The notes under the pieces were generated by a model. It saw only the letters and a list, made by a program, of their open reading frames with translations, was not told the origin of the DNA and did no database searches. A program made the translations under genes and the position numbers. A DNA stretch of 64,000 bases from a filamentous cyanobacterium CCT1 (GTDB lineage: Bacteria; Cyanobacteriota; Cyanobacteriia; Phormidesmidales; Phormidesmidaceae): contig PYER01000004.1 in NCBI GenBank assembly GCA_003017855.1, forward strand, positions 1 through 64,000, given 5' to 3'. Below, one piece after another: positions 16,028 through 24,544 of the stretch; position 1 is the first letter of the stretch; each line of letters starts with the position of its first letter.

Positions 16028-17053
16028 ATGAAACATTCCGTATTGGGCGGACTGACGGTTGCCGTCGCTATGTCCGTCTTTGGAGCACCTCTGCCCAGCC
16101 ACGCCCAAGACAGCAGCAATAGCGGTCTTTCTCTGGATCCTGAAGCAGAACTTCATGCCGAAGCTCTGTCGCTTACCGACTACCCCGATGCAGGTCAACC
16201 TGCCGACTCTGACCCTTCAACTTTTGAGCCTGCCGAACCTGCCGAACCTGCCTTACTCATTCAGCCTGCTGATACTTCTGACGAACCCAACCAGGTCTTA
16301 GACACAGCTACAGTCTTTCCCCACGCCCTCGATGCTCGCCAGGCCGCTACGGTCTACATCCGCTCAATCCCTGTTATTACCCTGGTTGGGGGCGAGCTTG
16401 AAACCCTGAGTGCTGGCCAAGGCACGGTGGCAACTCCCCCTGATGCTCAAGAACCCCTGCGGCGGGCGAATGACATCGTTACTCGCCTGCAAATGCTGGC
16501 TGCCGATGGCGATGCCACTGCGATCGAAGCTCGTTGGGAAGACGAAGCTGAGGCTTTTGTGGTGGCCTGGGGCGATGAAACGTTGCTCACCGTCAACAAC
16601 AAAGCCATTCTGCCTGACACTACGGCCAACCCCGGCGAAGACGCGCTTCAAATTGCCAATCGGCTGCGCCGCCTCGTGGGCAATGCTCCTCCGCTAGCTC
16701 GGGTTGAAGGTCTGCCAGAGCCAACTCCTGCGGCTAACCAGGTGGGTGTAGTGACCTCCAGCCTGACCGGCATGGCCTCCTGGTACGGCCCTGGCTTCCA
16801 CGGTCGCCGCAGCGCTAGCGGCGAGATGTTTAACCAAAATGCTTTGACGGCGGCCCACCGCACCCTGCCCTTTGGCACCCAGGTGCGCGTTACCAATTTG
16901 TCTACGGGGCAGTCGGTAGTGGTGCGAATTAACGATCGCGGTCCCTTTGGCCATGGTCGAGTGATCGATCTGTCGTCGGCGGCAGCGGCCCAAATTGGCT
17001 TGAGAGCCAGCGGCGTCGGTCGGGTACAGATCGACGTTTTGTCGGCCCAGTAG
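16028..17053 (+). CDS. RlpA family septal ring lytic transglycosylase-like protein
   Basis: The ATG at 16028 starts a clean signal peptide (MKHSVLGGLTVAVAMSVFG, cleavage near SHAQ); the track start adds three residues. After a long acidic, proline-rich region (P-A-E repeats near residues 65-80) and a domain of unknown type, the C-terminal 95 residues are a double-psi beta-barrel: GMASWYGPGFHGRRSASGE, AAHRTLPFGTQVRVTN, VRINDRGPF with the catalytic aspartate, and RVIDLS. RlpA cleaves glycan strands lacking peptides at the septum. No SPOR domain is visible. It is probably exported to the periplasm. A terminator follows at 17098. Confidence 0.9.
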   Translation: MKHSVLGGLTVAVAMSVFGAPLPSHAQDSSNSGLSLDPEAELHAEALSLTDYPDAGQPADSDPSTFEPAEPAEPALLIQPADTSDEPNQVLDTATVFPHALDARQAATVYIRSIPVITLVGGELETLSAGQGTVATPPDAQEPLRRANDIVTRLQMLAADGDATAIEARWEDEAEAFVVAWGDETLLTVNNKAILPDTTANPGEDALQIANRLRRLVGNAPPLARVEGLPEPTPAANQVGVVTSSLTGMASWYGPGFHGRRSASGEMFNQNALTAAHRTLPFGTQVRVTNLSTGQSVVVRINDRGPFGHGRVIDLSSAAAAQIGLRASGVGRVQIDVLSAQ

Positions 17054-17097
17054 CTCCCGCTACAAGCCTCTGTCATAGTTCTGCCGAGGCCCAAGTC

Positions 17098-17132
17098 AAC
17101 CCTCTCCATCGCCCTAGCTGGAGAGGGTTTTT
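17098..17132 (+). terminator. Intrinsic terminator of the RlpA gene
   Basis: Stem AACCCTCTCCA / TGGAGAGGGTT, ten-base loop, then a T run. Confidence 0.85.
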
Positions 17133-17309
17133 GGTGGGTTACCCTAGCTGTAAGGCCAGGGTTGTAATGGAGCCAGGCAAAGGTCATGGCAAAGCGGAGA
17201 GTGGGGCGGTATGCTCCCGACTTTAAATCTGGTACGGTAATGCCTTTGGAACGGGGTGGCCAGAAGTTTAGCTGTCACATACGCTCATGCGGCAAAGGAG
17301 TAGAACATT

Positions 17310-18917
17310 GTGCGGGTACTCAAGGCGGTTGAAGGCTTAACGCGCTATTTAGCCCAGGCGCGGCTGGGTCAGCGTGGCGTGCTCGCCAGCGGCACGGGGC
17401 GGCGATCGACTGACCGCCTTGAGGTGGGGCTGGTGCCGACAATGGGCAACCTGCACCGAGGCCATCTGAGCCTGATTGAGCGGGCCCGGCGAGAAAATGC
17501 CCTGGTGGTGGTCAGCATTTTTGTCAATCCGCTGCAGTTTGGTCCCCAGGAAGACCTGGCCCGCTACCCCCATACCCCTGACCAAGATCTGCACCTGTGT
17601 GAGCAGGCCGGGGTAGACGCTGTATTTATGCCTACCCCGGCGGCGTTCTACGGCACGGCAGACCCACAGGCCAGCGACCTGACCCAGGTTGTGCCCCCTA
17701 AGGGCATGATGGCGGTGCTCTGCGGTCCCCACCGACCGGGGCACTTTGAGGGGGTGGCTACGGTAGTGACTAAGCTGCTGAGTCTGGTAGCCCCCGATCG
17801 CGCCTACTTTGGCTATAAAGACGCCCAGCAGCTGGCTATTCTGAAGCGCCTGGCGCAAGATTTGAACCTGCCGGGCCAGATGGTGGGCTGCCCCACGGTG
17901 CGTGAAGCCAGTGGTTTGGCCCTCAGCTCGCGCAATGCTTATTTAAGTGCCGCCGAGCAACCGCAGGCCGCTGCCCTCTACCGGGGCCTGGTAGCCGCTC
18001 AGAGCCGCTTCAAGGCGGGTGAGCGCCACCGCACGGCTCTGGTAGAGGCTGTGCACCAGGAACTCGCCCAGGAGCCCAGCCTGCAGCCGCAGTACGTGGA
18101 GCTGGTGCACCCTGAAACGCTGCAGCCGCTGGAGCGGGTAGAAACCCTGGGCATGGTAGCGGTTGCGGCCTACCTGGGCACCACTCGGCTAATTGACAAC
18201 CTGCTGCTGCGCGATCGCCAGCCGATTGTGGCCATTGATGGCCCAGCGGGGGCAGGCAAGTCGACAGTGGCCCGACGGGTGGCCCAGCGGCTCAACCTGC
18301 TCTACCTCGACAGCGGGGCCATGTACCGGGCAATTACCTGGCTGGCCCTGGAGCGAGGGGTCGATTTGCAGGACGAGGTGGCGATCGCAGAGTTGGTCAG
18401 CGACTGCGACATTCACCTGACCGCCTCGGGCGACGACCCCGCCTTTGCCGCTTTCCCCAGCCGCATCTGGCTAAACGGGCAGGAGGTGACTCAGCTGATC
18501 CGCAGCGCAGCAGTGACCGAGCAGGTCTCGCTGGTGTCGGCCCAGCCCACCGTGCGCCAAACCCTCCTGCGTCAGCAGCAGCAGTACGGCGTTACGGGGG
18601 GGGTGGTCATGGAGGGGCGCGACATCGGCACCCAGGTGTTTCCTCAGGCAGAGCTGAAAATCTTTCTGACCGCCTCGGTGGCAGAGCGGGCCCGCCGCCG
18701 CCAGCGTGACCTGGCCGCTCAGCAGCAGCCAGCGGTATCTCTCAATGATCTGGAGCTAGCCATTGACGAGCGCGATCGCAAAGACAGCAGTCGGCTGGTA
18801 TCGCCCCTGCGCAAAGCCGACGATGCGATCGAGCTGATTACCGACGGCCTCTCGATCGATGATGTCGTCGAGAAAATCGTGCAGTTGTTTGAAGAACGGG
18901 TAGAAAAGAGGGGATGA
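17310..18917 (+). CDS. panC/cmk: Bifunctional pantoate--beta-alanine ligase / cytidylate kinase
   Basis: A 535-residue fusion starting at GTG, with AAAGGAG nine bases upstream. Residues 1-295 are PanC, which makes pantothenate: VPTMGNLHRGHLSLI (HIGH-type site), SIFVNPLQFGPQEDL, YFGYKDAQQL and SSRNAYLS. From about residue 303 follows Cmk, a (d)CMP kinase: AIDGPAGAGKSTVARR (P-loop), LYLDSGAMYRAITW, MEGRDIGTQVFP and RRQRDL. The fusion of these two unrelated enzymes is characteristic of cyanobacteria. A run of eight G near 18596 lies inside the kinase part but the frame is intact. It is followed by aroE after about 100 bases. Confidence 0.96.
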   Translation: MRVLKAVEGLTRYLAQARLGQRGVLASGTGRRSTDRLEVGLVPTMGNLHRGHLSLIERARRENALVVVSIFVNPLQFGPQEDLARYPHTPDQDLHLCEQAGVDAVFMPTPAAFYGTADPQASDLTQVVPPKGMMAVLCGPHRPGHFEGVATVVTKLLSLVAPDRAYFGYKDAQQLAILKRLAQDLNLPGQMVGCPTVREASGLALSSRNAYLSAAEQPQAAALYRGLVAAQSRFKAGERHRTALVEAVHQELAQEPSLQPQYVELVHPETLQPLERVETLGMVAVAAYLGTTRLIDNLLLRDRQPIVAIDGPAGAGKSTVARRVAQRLNLLYLDSGAMYRAITWLALERGVDLQDEVAIAELVSDCDIHLTASGDDPAFAAFPSRIWLNGQEVTQLIRSAAVTEQVSLVSAQPTVRQTLLRQQQQYGVTGGVVMEGRDIGTQVFPQAELKIFLTASVAERARRRQRDLAAQQQPAVSLNDLELAIDERDRKDSSRLVSPLRKADDAIELITDGLSIDDVVEKIVQLFEERVEKRG

Positions 18918-18977
18918 ATGCAAAATTCAAAATTGAGAATTCAAGATTTTGAACTTTGCATTTTGAACTTTGCACTC
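18918..18977 (+). repeat. Heptamer-type AT-rich repeat (AAAATTC family)
   Basis: The gap between cmk and aroE holds irregular tandem copies of AAATTCAAAATT and TTTTGAACTTTGCA, the cyanobacterial short tandemly repeated type. It is followed by a C-rich simple tract (CTCATCCACCTCACC) up to the aroE start. Confidence 0.75.
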
Positions 18978-19018
18978 TCCCCCCCTCATCCACCTCACCT
19001 CCCTCATCCCCTCTTGCC

Positions 19019-19888
19019 ATGATCATCACCGGCTCCACTCAACTTCTCGGCGTCATCGGCGACCCGATCGCTCACTCACTGTCGCCCGTTATGCACAATG
19101 TCGCCCTGGCAGAGCTAGGGATTGATGCCGTGTACGTGGCGTTTCCAGTGGCAGCAGCGGGGCTGGAGGCAGCGATCGCGGGGTTTGCGGCCACGGGGGT
19201 GCAAGGGTTTAGCGTCACCATTCCCCACAAGCAGGCGATCGTGCCGCTGCTGGCGGAGCTAACCACCGAGGCTCAGGCCGTGGGGGCGGTCAACACCGTG
19301 TGGCGCACCGAGCAGGGCTGGGCGGGCACCAATACCGATGTGGCTGGGTTTGTTGCTCCGCTCAAAGAGCGGCAGGACTGGACGGGCAAGACGGCTCTGG
19401 TGCTGGGCAACGGTGGGGCGGCCCGAGCGGTGGTGGCGGGCTGTGGGCAGCTTGGCTTTGCCGTTGTTCAGGTCGTGGGCCGCAGTATCGAAAAGCTGGC
19501 TGATTTCAAGCAAAGTTGGGTTGATTCACCCCTGCAACTGGCTCTCACTACCCACAGCTGGGCCGATCTGCCGACTCTGCTGCCAACGGCTGATTTAGTT
19601 GTCAATACCACCCCCGTCGGGATGCACACCTCCGCCGACCAAACCCCGCTAACGGCTGAGCAGCTCGATCGGGTTCCAGAGGCTGCTGTGGTCTATGACC
19701 TCATTTATACCCCTCGCCCCACGCGGCTGCTGACCCTGGCCGCCCAGCGGGGCTTAGGCACTATTGATGGGCTAGAGATGCTGGTGCAGCAGGGGGCGGT
19801 GGCTTTAGAAATTTGGCTACAGCAGCCTGCGCCCGTGGCGACTATGCGCCAGGCGCTGGTGGCATGGCTGGAGAACAAGACAGCTTGA
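19019..19888 (+). CDS. aroE: Shikimate dehydrogenase
   Basis: The ATG at 19019 gives 289 residues beginning MIITGSTQLLGVIGDP; the upstream extension in the ORF track is repeat-derived. It reduces 3-dehydroshikimate to shikimate with NADPH. Visible are the substrate site IAHSLSPVMHN, SVTIPHK with the catalytic lysine, NTDVAGF, the nucleotide loop LGNGGAARAV, NTTPVGM, and YDLIYTPRPTRLL. GLEMLVQQGA near the end is also typical. No other shikimate gene is adjacent. Confidence 0.96.
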   Translation: MIITGSTQLLGVIGDPIAHSLSPVMHNVALAELGIDAVYVAFPVAAAGLEAAIAGFAATGVQGFSVTIPHKQAIVPLLAELTTEAQAVGAVNTVWRTEQGWAGTNTDVAGFVAPLKERQDWTGKTALVLGNGGAARAVVAGCGQLGFAVVQVVGRSIEKLADFKQSWVDSPLQLALTTHSWADLPTLLPTADLVVNTTPVGMHTSADQTPLTAEQLDRVPEAAVVYDLIYTPRPTRLLTLAAQRGLGTIDGLEMLVQQGAVALEIWLQQPAPVATMRQALVAWLENKTA

Positions 19889-19910
19889 TTGCCGACAGCC
19901 CCGATCGCGC

Positions 19911-21266
19911 CTAGGGCAAAAAGGTTTGGGGACGGGTGGCGATCGCCTCGTCAGGAGAAACCGCCAGCTCAAAGCCGTTATTGGTGAGCAGGTGTTGAAC
20001 GACTTCGGTCACGAGCGATCGCACGACGGCTTCGTTAGCGCTGCGATCGAGGGTAACGGTAATGATGTAGCGCTGGCCGCCAACGCTAATCGCTGTGGTA
20101 GTGCCCAGCACCTTAGAATTTCTGCCGGTTTTCTCGCCCAGCCAGGTAATGGGGGGGCGCACAGCTTGGTAGCCCAGGTTGCGATCGCGCTGCTCAGCCA
20201 AAGCGGCCTGAATCAGCTCGGCGTGGGGAATCTCCTGGTTATAGATGGCCACCATCATGTCGGTGAGTTCGTCAGTGGTCAGCCGGTTGGGGCCTGTGCC
20301 CGCGTTGGCCGGATAGGTGGATTCGCCAACCAGCTTGGTGCTGATGCGGGTGGCCCGGTACCCTCGTTCCTGCAGACCCTGGTTCAGATTCTCCCAACCC
20401 AGGTAGTCGATCAGCTGGTTGGTAGCAATGTTGCTGCTGGCGCTGACCATATCCGTCATGATTTGAGCGAGGGGATACTCGGTTCTCACCCAGGTGGTGC
20501 CAATATCCTCGGTCCAGTTGCTGGGGTCTACCCAGACTGGCGCGGCGGGGGCGATGTCTGCCCGATCGAGGTGAGTCATCAGCGCGATCGCCACCGGCAC
20601 TTTGATCAGGCTGGCGGGGTTGGCGGGGGGCTGGTTGCCCTGCCAGCGACGACACTCGCGGGCCAGGTTGCACACCGTCAGTCGCACCCGCGCGGCCATC
20701 CCGGTTTGCTCCACAATCGGTACCAAAAACTCGGAGCGGGCGGTGTCGTAGTAGTAGGCAGCGATCGCCCGCTGCTGCTCGTACTGCTTTCGTCGGGTAG
20801 CTGCCTGGGCGGCCCCTAGCGTCTCAGGCGCAATTTGGCTCAGGGCGAAGATGGCCGTATTCCAGTGGGCATAGGCCGCTGCCATCGACTCCTTGGGCAA
20901 TGTCGCCGGGTTGCCCAGGGCGATCGCGGCGGCGGCTGCCTCGTCGGCCCGGTGCCACAGTCGGCGAGCGGCGTCTTCCTGCTGCAAGCGGCGATCGATG
21001 GCCCACAGCTGATCTAGGGTCGTCGCCGGGGCCATGTCTACCCCTGAGCGAGTGGCTACCATCACGGTGGCAGATTGATTCAGCTCGCGGCCCAGGCGAT
21101 CGCGCAGATGGTAGAGGTCAACCAGGGTTTCTACCTGAGGTACAACAGCTTTGGGAGTGTGCCCTTGCTCTGGAGCGGCCACCGGAAACTTAGGCATCAC
21201 CACATTAGCCGCCAGAATGCCAACCATGACAACTGGCTTAAGCGCCTGCAACCACCAAGCGTGCAT
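19911..21266 (-). CDS. Exported serine hydrolase, class A beta-lactamase fold
   Basis: A 451-residue protein. An N-terminal hydrophobic segment (PVVMVGILAANVVM) suggests a signal or anchor. A helical region of about 150 residues precedes the hydrolase domain, which has the S-x-x-K motif (SLIK, Ser219-Lys222), an SSN triad in SASSNIATNQLI (SDN-like), and KTG in LGEKTGRNS. The fold is shared by class A beta-lactamases and D,D-peptidases; true resistance activity cannot be inferred. It convergently faces aroE with a 22-base gap. A long antisense ORF (19926-20819) is a GC-rich shadow. Confidence 0.85.
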   Translation of the reverse strand: MHAWWLQALKPVVMVGILAANVVMPKFPVAAPEQGHTPKAVVPQVETLVDLYHLRDRLGRELNQSATVMVATRSGVDMAPATTLDQLWAIDRRLQQEDAARRLWHRADEAAAAAIALGNPATLPKESMAAAYAHWNTAIFALSQIAPETLGAAQAATRRKQYEQQRAIAAYYYDTARSEFLVPIVEQTGMAARVRLTVCNLARECRRWQGNQPPANPASLIKVPVAIALMTHLDRADIAPAAPVWVDPSNWTEDIGTTWVRTEYPLAQIMTDMVSASSNIATNQLIDYLGWENLNQGLQERGYRATRISTKLVGESTYPANAGTGPNRLTTDELTDMMVAIYNQEIPHAELIQAALAEQRDRNLGYQAVRPPITWLGEKTGRNSKVLGTTTAISVGGQRYIITVTLDRSANEAVVRSLVTEVVQHLLTNNGFELAVSPDEAIATRPQTFLP

Positions 21267-21375
21267 ACCCCTCCACTCAGTAGAACGACCGCCACCCTAG
21301 GGCGGTGCTAAGGAATGTAATCGCTTGGCTCAAGGAAAAATGCCAGCCAGGGCACAAAATCGCGGTTTTTACGCC

Positions 21376-21759
21376 TCAACGGGCCGTAGTCGCCAGATTG
21401 CGCTCGAAACTTTGCTCCAGCAACGTCTGCCAGCTCGCGCTTAAATCGTCTTCGCTGCGGTGGGCTTCCCAGGGCCCAGCATCGAAGCCTGAGATGCTCC
21501 ACTGCCCAGTCATGTAGTTGCCATCCTCTGAAACGGTGCCCGTGTAGTCAATAGTGGTCTGGTTTGAGGTCAAGTAGCGCTTCACAAACCGCACCTGGCG
21601 ACCCCAAACTGTACCGCTGAGCTGCGCCTCGCCCAGGTAGCCATCGTCTAGAATGCTGCCGCTCAACGTGTTGCCCCCCTGTACCAGGGTGGCCTCAAAG
21701 CGGGTAGGAGTATCCCGCTGCCAGTAGGTGCCCAGCCACATGCCGCTTAAATCTGCCAT
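21376..21759 (-). CDS. Hypothetical beta-rich protein
   Basis: A 127-residue protein with repeated short strands: LSGMWLGTYWQRD, FEATLVQGGNTLSGSI, AQLSGTVWGRQVRFVKRY, TIDYTGTVSEDGNYMTGQWSI. This resembles a small lipocalin-like or avidin-like barrel, with G-x-W at the start of the fold and a final helix (SASWQTLLEQSFERN). No signal peptide is present, so it is probably cytoplasmic. I recognise it only as a conserved type seen in cyanobacteria. It is divergent from recR. Confidence 0.65.
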   Translation of the reverse strand: MADLSGMWLGTYWQRDTPTRFEATLVQGGNTLSGSILDDGYLGEAQLSGTVWGRQVRFVKRYLTSNQTTIDYTGTVSEDGNYMTGQWSISGFDAGPWEAHRSEDDLSASWQTLLEQSFERNLATTAR

Positions 21760-21872
21760 AGGCCCAACCTTACACGCCCAACCTCACACGTACAATTTGT
21801 ACAATTTAGAGAGATACTGCACAGTGTCTTGCTAAGTAAACGAATTCTGAGCGGTGCAAGGAGCCTAGCCCC

Positions 21873-22466
21873 ATCTATACCCGTCCCCTGGCGCGATTAA
21901 TCGAAGAATTTCAGCGACTGCCGGGCGTGGGGCCCAAGTCGGCTCAGCGGCTGGCGCTGCACATTCTCAAGCGCCCCCAGAGCGAAGTAGAGGCTCTGGC
22001 CCAGGCGCTGCTCGAAGCCAAGGCTCAGGTCGGGCAGTGCTCGGTGTGCTTTCATCTCTCGGCCGACACGGTGTGCGACATCTGCCGGGCGCCCAACCGC
22101 GACCCCAACACCCTCTGTGTGGTGGCCGACTCGCGCGATGTAATTGCGATTGAAAAAACTCGCGAATATCGCGGCCGCTACCACGTGCTGGGCGGTCTGA
22201 TTTCGCCCATGGATGGCATTGGCCCGGAGCAGCTCAACATTGGCCCTCTGGTGCATCGGGTTAACAAAGAGGGCACCCAGGAGGTAATTATGGCCATTAG
22301 CCCCAGCATTGAGGGCGATACCACCACTCTCTACGTTGGCCAGTTGCTCAAGCCCTTTACGCGGGTCACCCGCATTGCCTTTGGGCTGCCTATGGGGGGC
22401 GATTTGGAATACGCCGATGAAGTCACCCTGGCTCGAGCGCTGGAGGGGCGGCGGGATTTGGAATAG
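21873..22466 (+). CDS. recR: Recombination protein RecR with a non-canonical start
   Basis: RecR binds RecO/RecF and loads RecA at gaps. The body is clear: [17 protein letters not shown] (helix-hairpin-helix), a four-cysteine zinc finger (CSVCFHL, CDIC), and a Toprim domain ([27 protein letters not shown]). The ORF track begins at GTG 21927, which would remove half the HhH. The family N-terminus ([12 protein letters not shown]) is encoded upstream, but between the in-frame stop at 21837 and position 21927 there is no ATG, GTG or TTG. AAGGAG at 21859 is placed eight bases before ATC at 21873, giving 197 residues. ATC, or CTG at 21888, may initiate, unless the sequence has an error. Confidence 0.88.
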   Translation: MYTRPLARLIEEFQRLPGVGPKSAQRLALHILKRPQSEVEALAQALLEAKAQVGQCSVCFHLSADTVCDICRAPNRDPNTLCVVADSRDVIAIEKTREYRGRYHVLGGLISPMDGIGPEQLNIGPLVHRVNKEGTQEVIMAISPSIEGDTTTLYVGQLLKPFTRVTRIAFGLPMGGDLEYADEVTLARALEGRRDLE

Positions 22467-22468
22467 GC

Positions 22469-22527
22469 GAGTGGGTGAGTGGATGGGTAGGTGGGTGGAT
22501 GAGTGGATGAGTGGGTGGGTAGGTAGG
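22469..22527 (+). repeat. G-rich four-base simple repeat
   Basis: About 59 bases of GAGT, GGGT, GGAT and AGGT tetramers directly after the recR stop. Similar tracts occur at other intergenic sites in the window. Confidence 0.75.
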
Positions 22528-22958
22528 AGCGTGGAGTTAAACTTCGGTAACCTTTCGTTGAAAACCGATCGCTGACGCAGGGGCAAACGGTGTTTGCCCA
22601 GCGATCTTGGGATTGCTCCACAGATGCGGTCTTAAAGGTTAGAGCGCTTGTGTTTTGGTTGGACGGTTTGAATGTTCGAACTGTTCAACTTGCGGGCTCA
22701 GACGGCGGATGTGGGCTGTGCGCTGATCTTCAGTGTTAGGTGTTGACAGGTTTGCCTAGACCTTTGGGTTCGCCTTGGGGAGGCAAAGTTCGATTGGGAT
22801 CTTTGGCTAGGTCATATACAATTTTGAACCTGTTTTGGGTTACCTGGCGCGTAGGTTAGATTAGGGATGAATGGCCCTCGCTGGGGCTGCTGCTTTGAAG
22901 GCAATGGTTATAGGCCAGTGCTAAGCAGGCGTCGCACTGTCTTTACCGTCAGGCACCG
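22528..22958 (+). other. 431-base region before the histidine phosphatase pair
   Basis: No credible ORF. TATACA at 22815 could be a -10 element with a poor -35 (TTGGGA). A GGGCAAACGGTGTTTGCCC hairpin lies near 22580 (stem GGGCAAAC / GTTTGCCC), without a T run. Nothing else is recognised. Confidence 0.4.
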
Positions 22959-23603
22959 ATGGGAGTTTTTCTCTATTTTTTGCGCCATGGCCAGACGGCC
23001 TACAGCCTCACGGGCGGCTACTGCGGCATGCCTGAAAATGATCCTGGCCTGACCCCGGAGGGGGTGTTGATGGCGAAGGAGTTTGCCGCGACCTATGCCC
23101 ACCTGCCCTGGACGGCTGCCTATATCAGTCCTCTGCGGCGGGCTGTGGAGACGGCTCGCCCGCTGTGCGAGTTGGTGGGCCTGGAGATGCAGCTGCGCGA
23201 CGGGTTGCGCGAGGTGATGTATGGTCGCTGGGAGGGCATGCACCCTACAGCGGTCGATCGCGAACACCATGACGAGTACGTGGCCTGGCTAACTGACCCG
23301 GCCTGGTACGCTCCGGTGGGGGGCGAGCGGGCGGTGGATATTGCGCGCAGGTCGGCTCAGGTGCTCGACGAAATTGAGCGCACTCACACCAGCGGTCATA
23401 TTTTGATGGTGTCTCACAAGGCGACGATTCGCATTATGCTGTGCACGCTGTTGGGCATTGACGTGGGCCGCTACCGCGATCGCCTCGATATGCCCGTAGC
23501 CGCCGTCAGCGTTGTCGAACTGGGCCAGCGGGGACCCCTATTTCACACCATTGCCGATCGATCGCACCTGAGCGACCAGCTGCGATCGCTCCCCTGCACC
23601 TGA
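22959..23603 (+). CDS. Histidine phosphatase family protein (phosphoglycerate-mutase-like), intact active site
   Basis: A 214-residue protein of the branch-2-like mutase/phosphatase family. The catalytic FLRHGQT (His10), the phosphate-pocket arginine in SPLRRAVETA, the acid LREVMYGRWEG, and the second histidine VSHKATIRIM are all present. Members remove phosphate from sugars, nucleotides or other small molecules through a phosphohistidine; the substrate is not readable. It is followed after 13 bases (4 to the first ATG) by a paralogue of the same length with a damaged active site. Confidence 0.88.
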   Translation: MGVFLYFLRHGQTAYSLTGGYCGMPENDPGLTPEGVLMAKEFAATYAHLPWTAAYISPLRRAVETARPLCELVGLEMQLRDGLREVMYGRWEGMHPTAVDREHHDEYVAWLTDPAWYAPVGGERAVDIARRSAQVLDEIERTHTSGHILMVSHKATIRIMLCTLLGIDVGRYRDRLDMPVAAVSVVELGQRGPLFHTIADRSHLSDQLRSLPCT

Positions 23604-23616
23604 GGACATGTGCCCT

Positions 23617-24270
23617 ATGCCCCTGAGGCTTTACCTACTCCGCAACGCCGAAACCGAGTATTGCCGCACGGGCCGCTACTGCAGCCGGGATGGGGTAGCG
23701 CTAACGGCGCAGGGCCAACAGATGGCCGACTATTTTGCCAAGGCCTACCACCACCTCGACTGGAAAGCGATTTTCTGTAGCCCCCTCAGCCATGCCTCGG
23801 CCACTGTCGAGCCCCTGTGCCAGATTACGGGGATGACGGTACAGCTCCGGGCTAGCCTGCGCGAGCTGTCCTTTGGTCAGTGGGAGGGTATGGCCCCTGC
23901 TACGGTCAACTCGACCTTCCACGACGACTACATTCGCTGGCTAGCTGACCCAGCGTGGAATACGCCCACCGATGGCGAAAAGGGCATTCAGGTCGCTCGC
24001 CGCAGCTCTGACATGCTGGCCGAAATTGAAGAAACCTACCCCGATGGCAATGTGCTGGTGGTGTCTCACAAAGCCACCCTGCGGATTATGCTGTGCACCC
24101 TGCTGGGCATCGATGTGGGCCGCTACCGCGATCGCCTGGCCATGCCCGTCACCGCCCTTTCCCTGGTCGAACTGATGGACTATGGCCCCTTCGTGCGGCA
24201 GCTCAACGACTGCTCTCACCTGCCCCTGCACCTGCGCCGCCCCTGGGCCGGCAACGGCTCCGACAGCTAA
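23617..24270 (+). CDS. Histidine phosphatase paralogue lacking catalytic residues
   Basis: I prefer ATG 23617 (MPLRLYLLRNAET) over 23608, because GAGGA sits too close to the first ATG; 217 residues. It aligns end to end with the preceding gene, sharing VVSHKATLRIMLCTLLGIDVGRY-type sequence and LRELSFGQWEG. The catalytic RHG is RNA here (His10 to Asn10), and the phosphate-pocket arginine of SPLRRA is histidine (SPLSHA). The distal acid and second histidine remain. It is likely a pseudoenzyme with a binding or regulatory role, perhaps partnering the intact copy. The reading frame is intact and under apparent constraint. Confidence 0.82.
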   Translation: MPLRLYLLRNAETEYCRTGRYCSRDGVALTAQGQQMADYFAKAYHHLDWKAIFCSPLSHASATVEPLCQITGMTVQLRASLRELSFGQWEGMAPATVNSTFHDDYIRWLADPAWNTPTDGEKGIQVARRSSDMLAEIEETYPDGNVLVVSHKATLRIMLCTLLGIDVGRYRDRLAMPVTALSLVELMDYGPFVRQLNDCSHLPLHLRRPWAGNGSDS

Positions 24271-24544
24271 TTCTCACCTCTTTTGTGCCCAACTGACGCT
24301 CCGCATCCATCCCCTCTCATCTCCCCACCCTGCATAAAGCCGCTTCACGTCTACATCTTTCCACTTCTCACCTCTTCACATCTTCACCTCCCCCTCTTCA
24401 TCCCGCAGGAAGCACCCCCATGCCTCTGGCTTCCCCATTCACCTGCTCCCCAGCCCCCATTTCAGTCTCTACCCAATGAAATATCCCCCCTGCCAGATGT
24501 CAGCCCCCTGAAAAACGGGTCTGATTAAAGAGCAGAGCAAAGGG

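Noticed and set aside
17310-18917. panC-cmk fusion as a novelty
   Set aside because: The fusion is a known cyanobacterial gene form, so it is reported as a feature only.
19926-20819. 297-residue plus-strand ORF opposite the serine hydrolase gene
   Set aside because: It is antisense to a gene with clear SxxK and KTG motifs and has Gly/Val/Gln-rich shadow composition.
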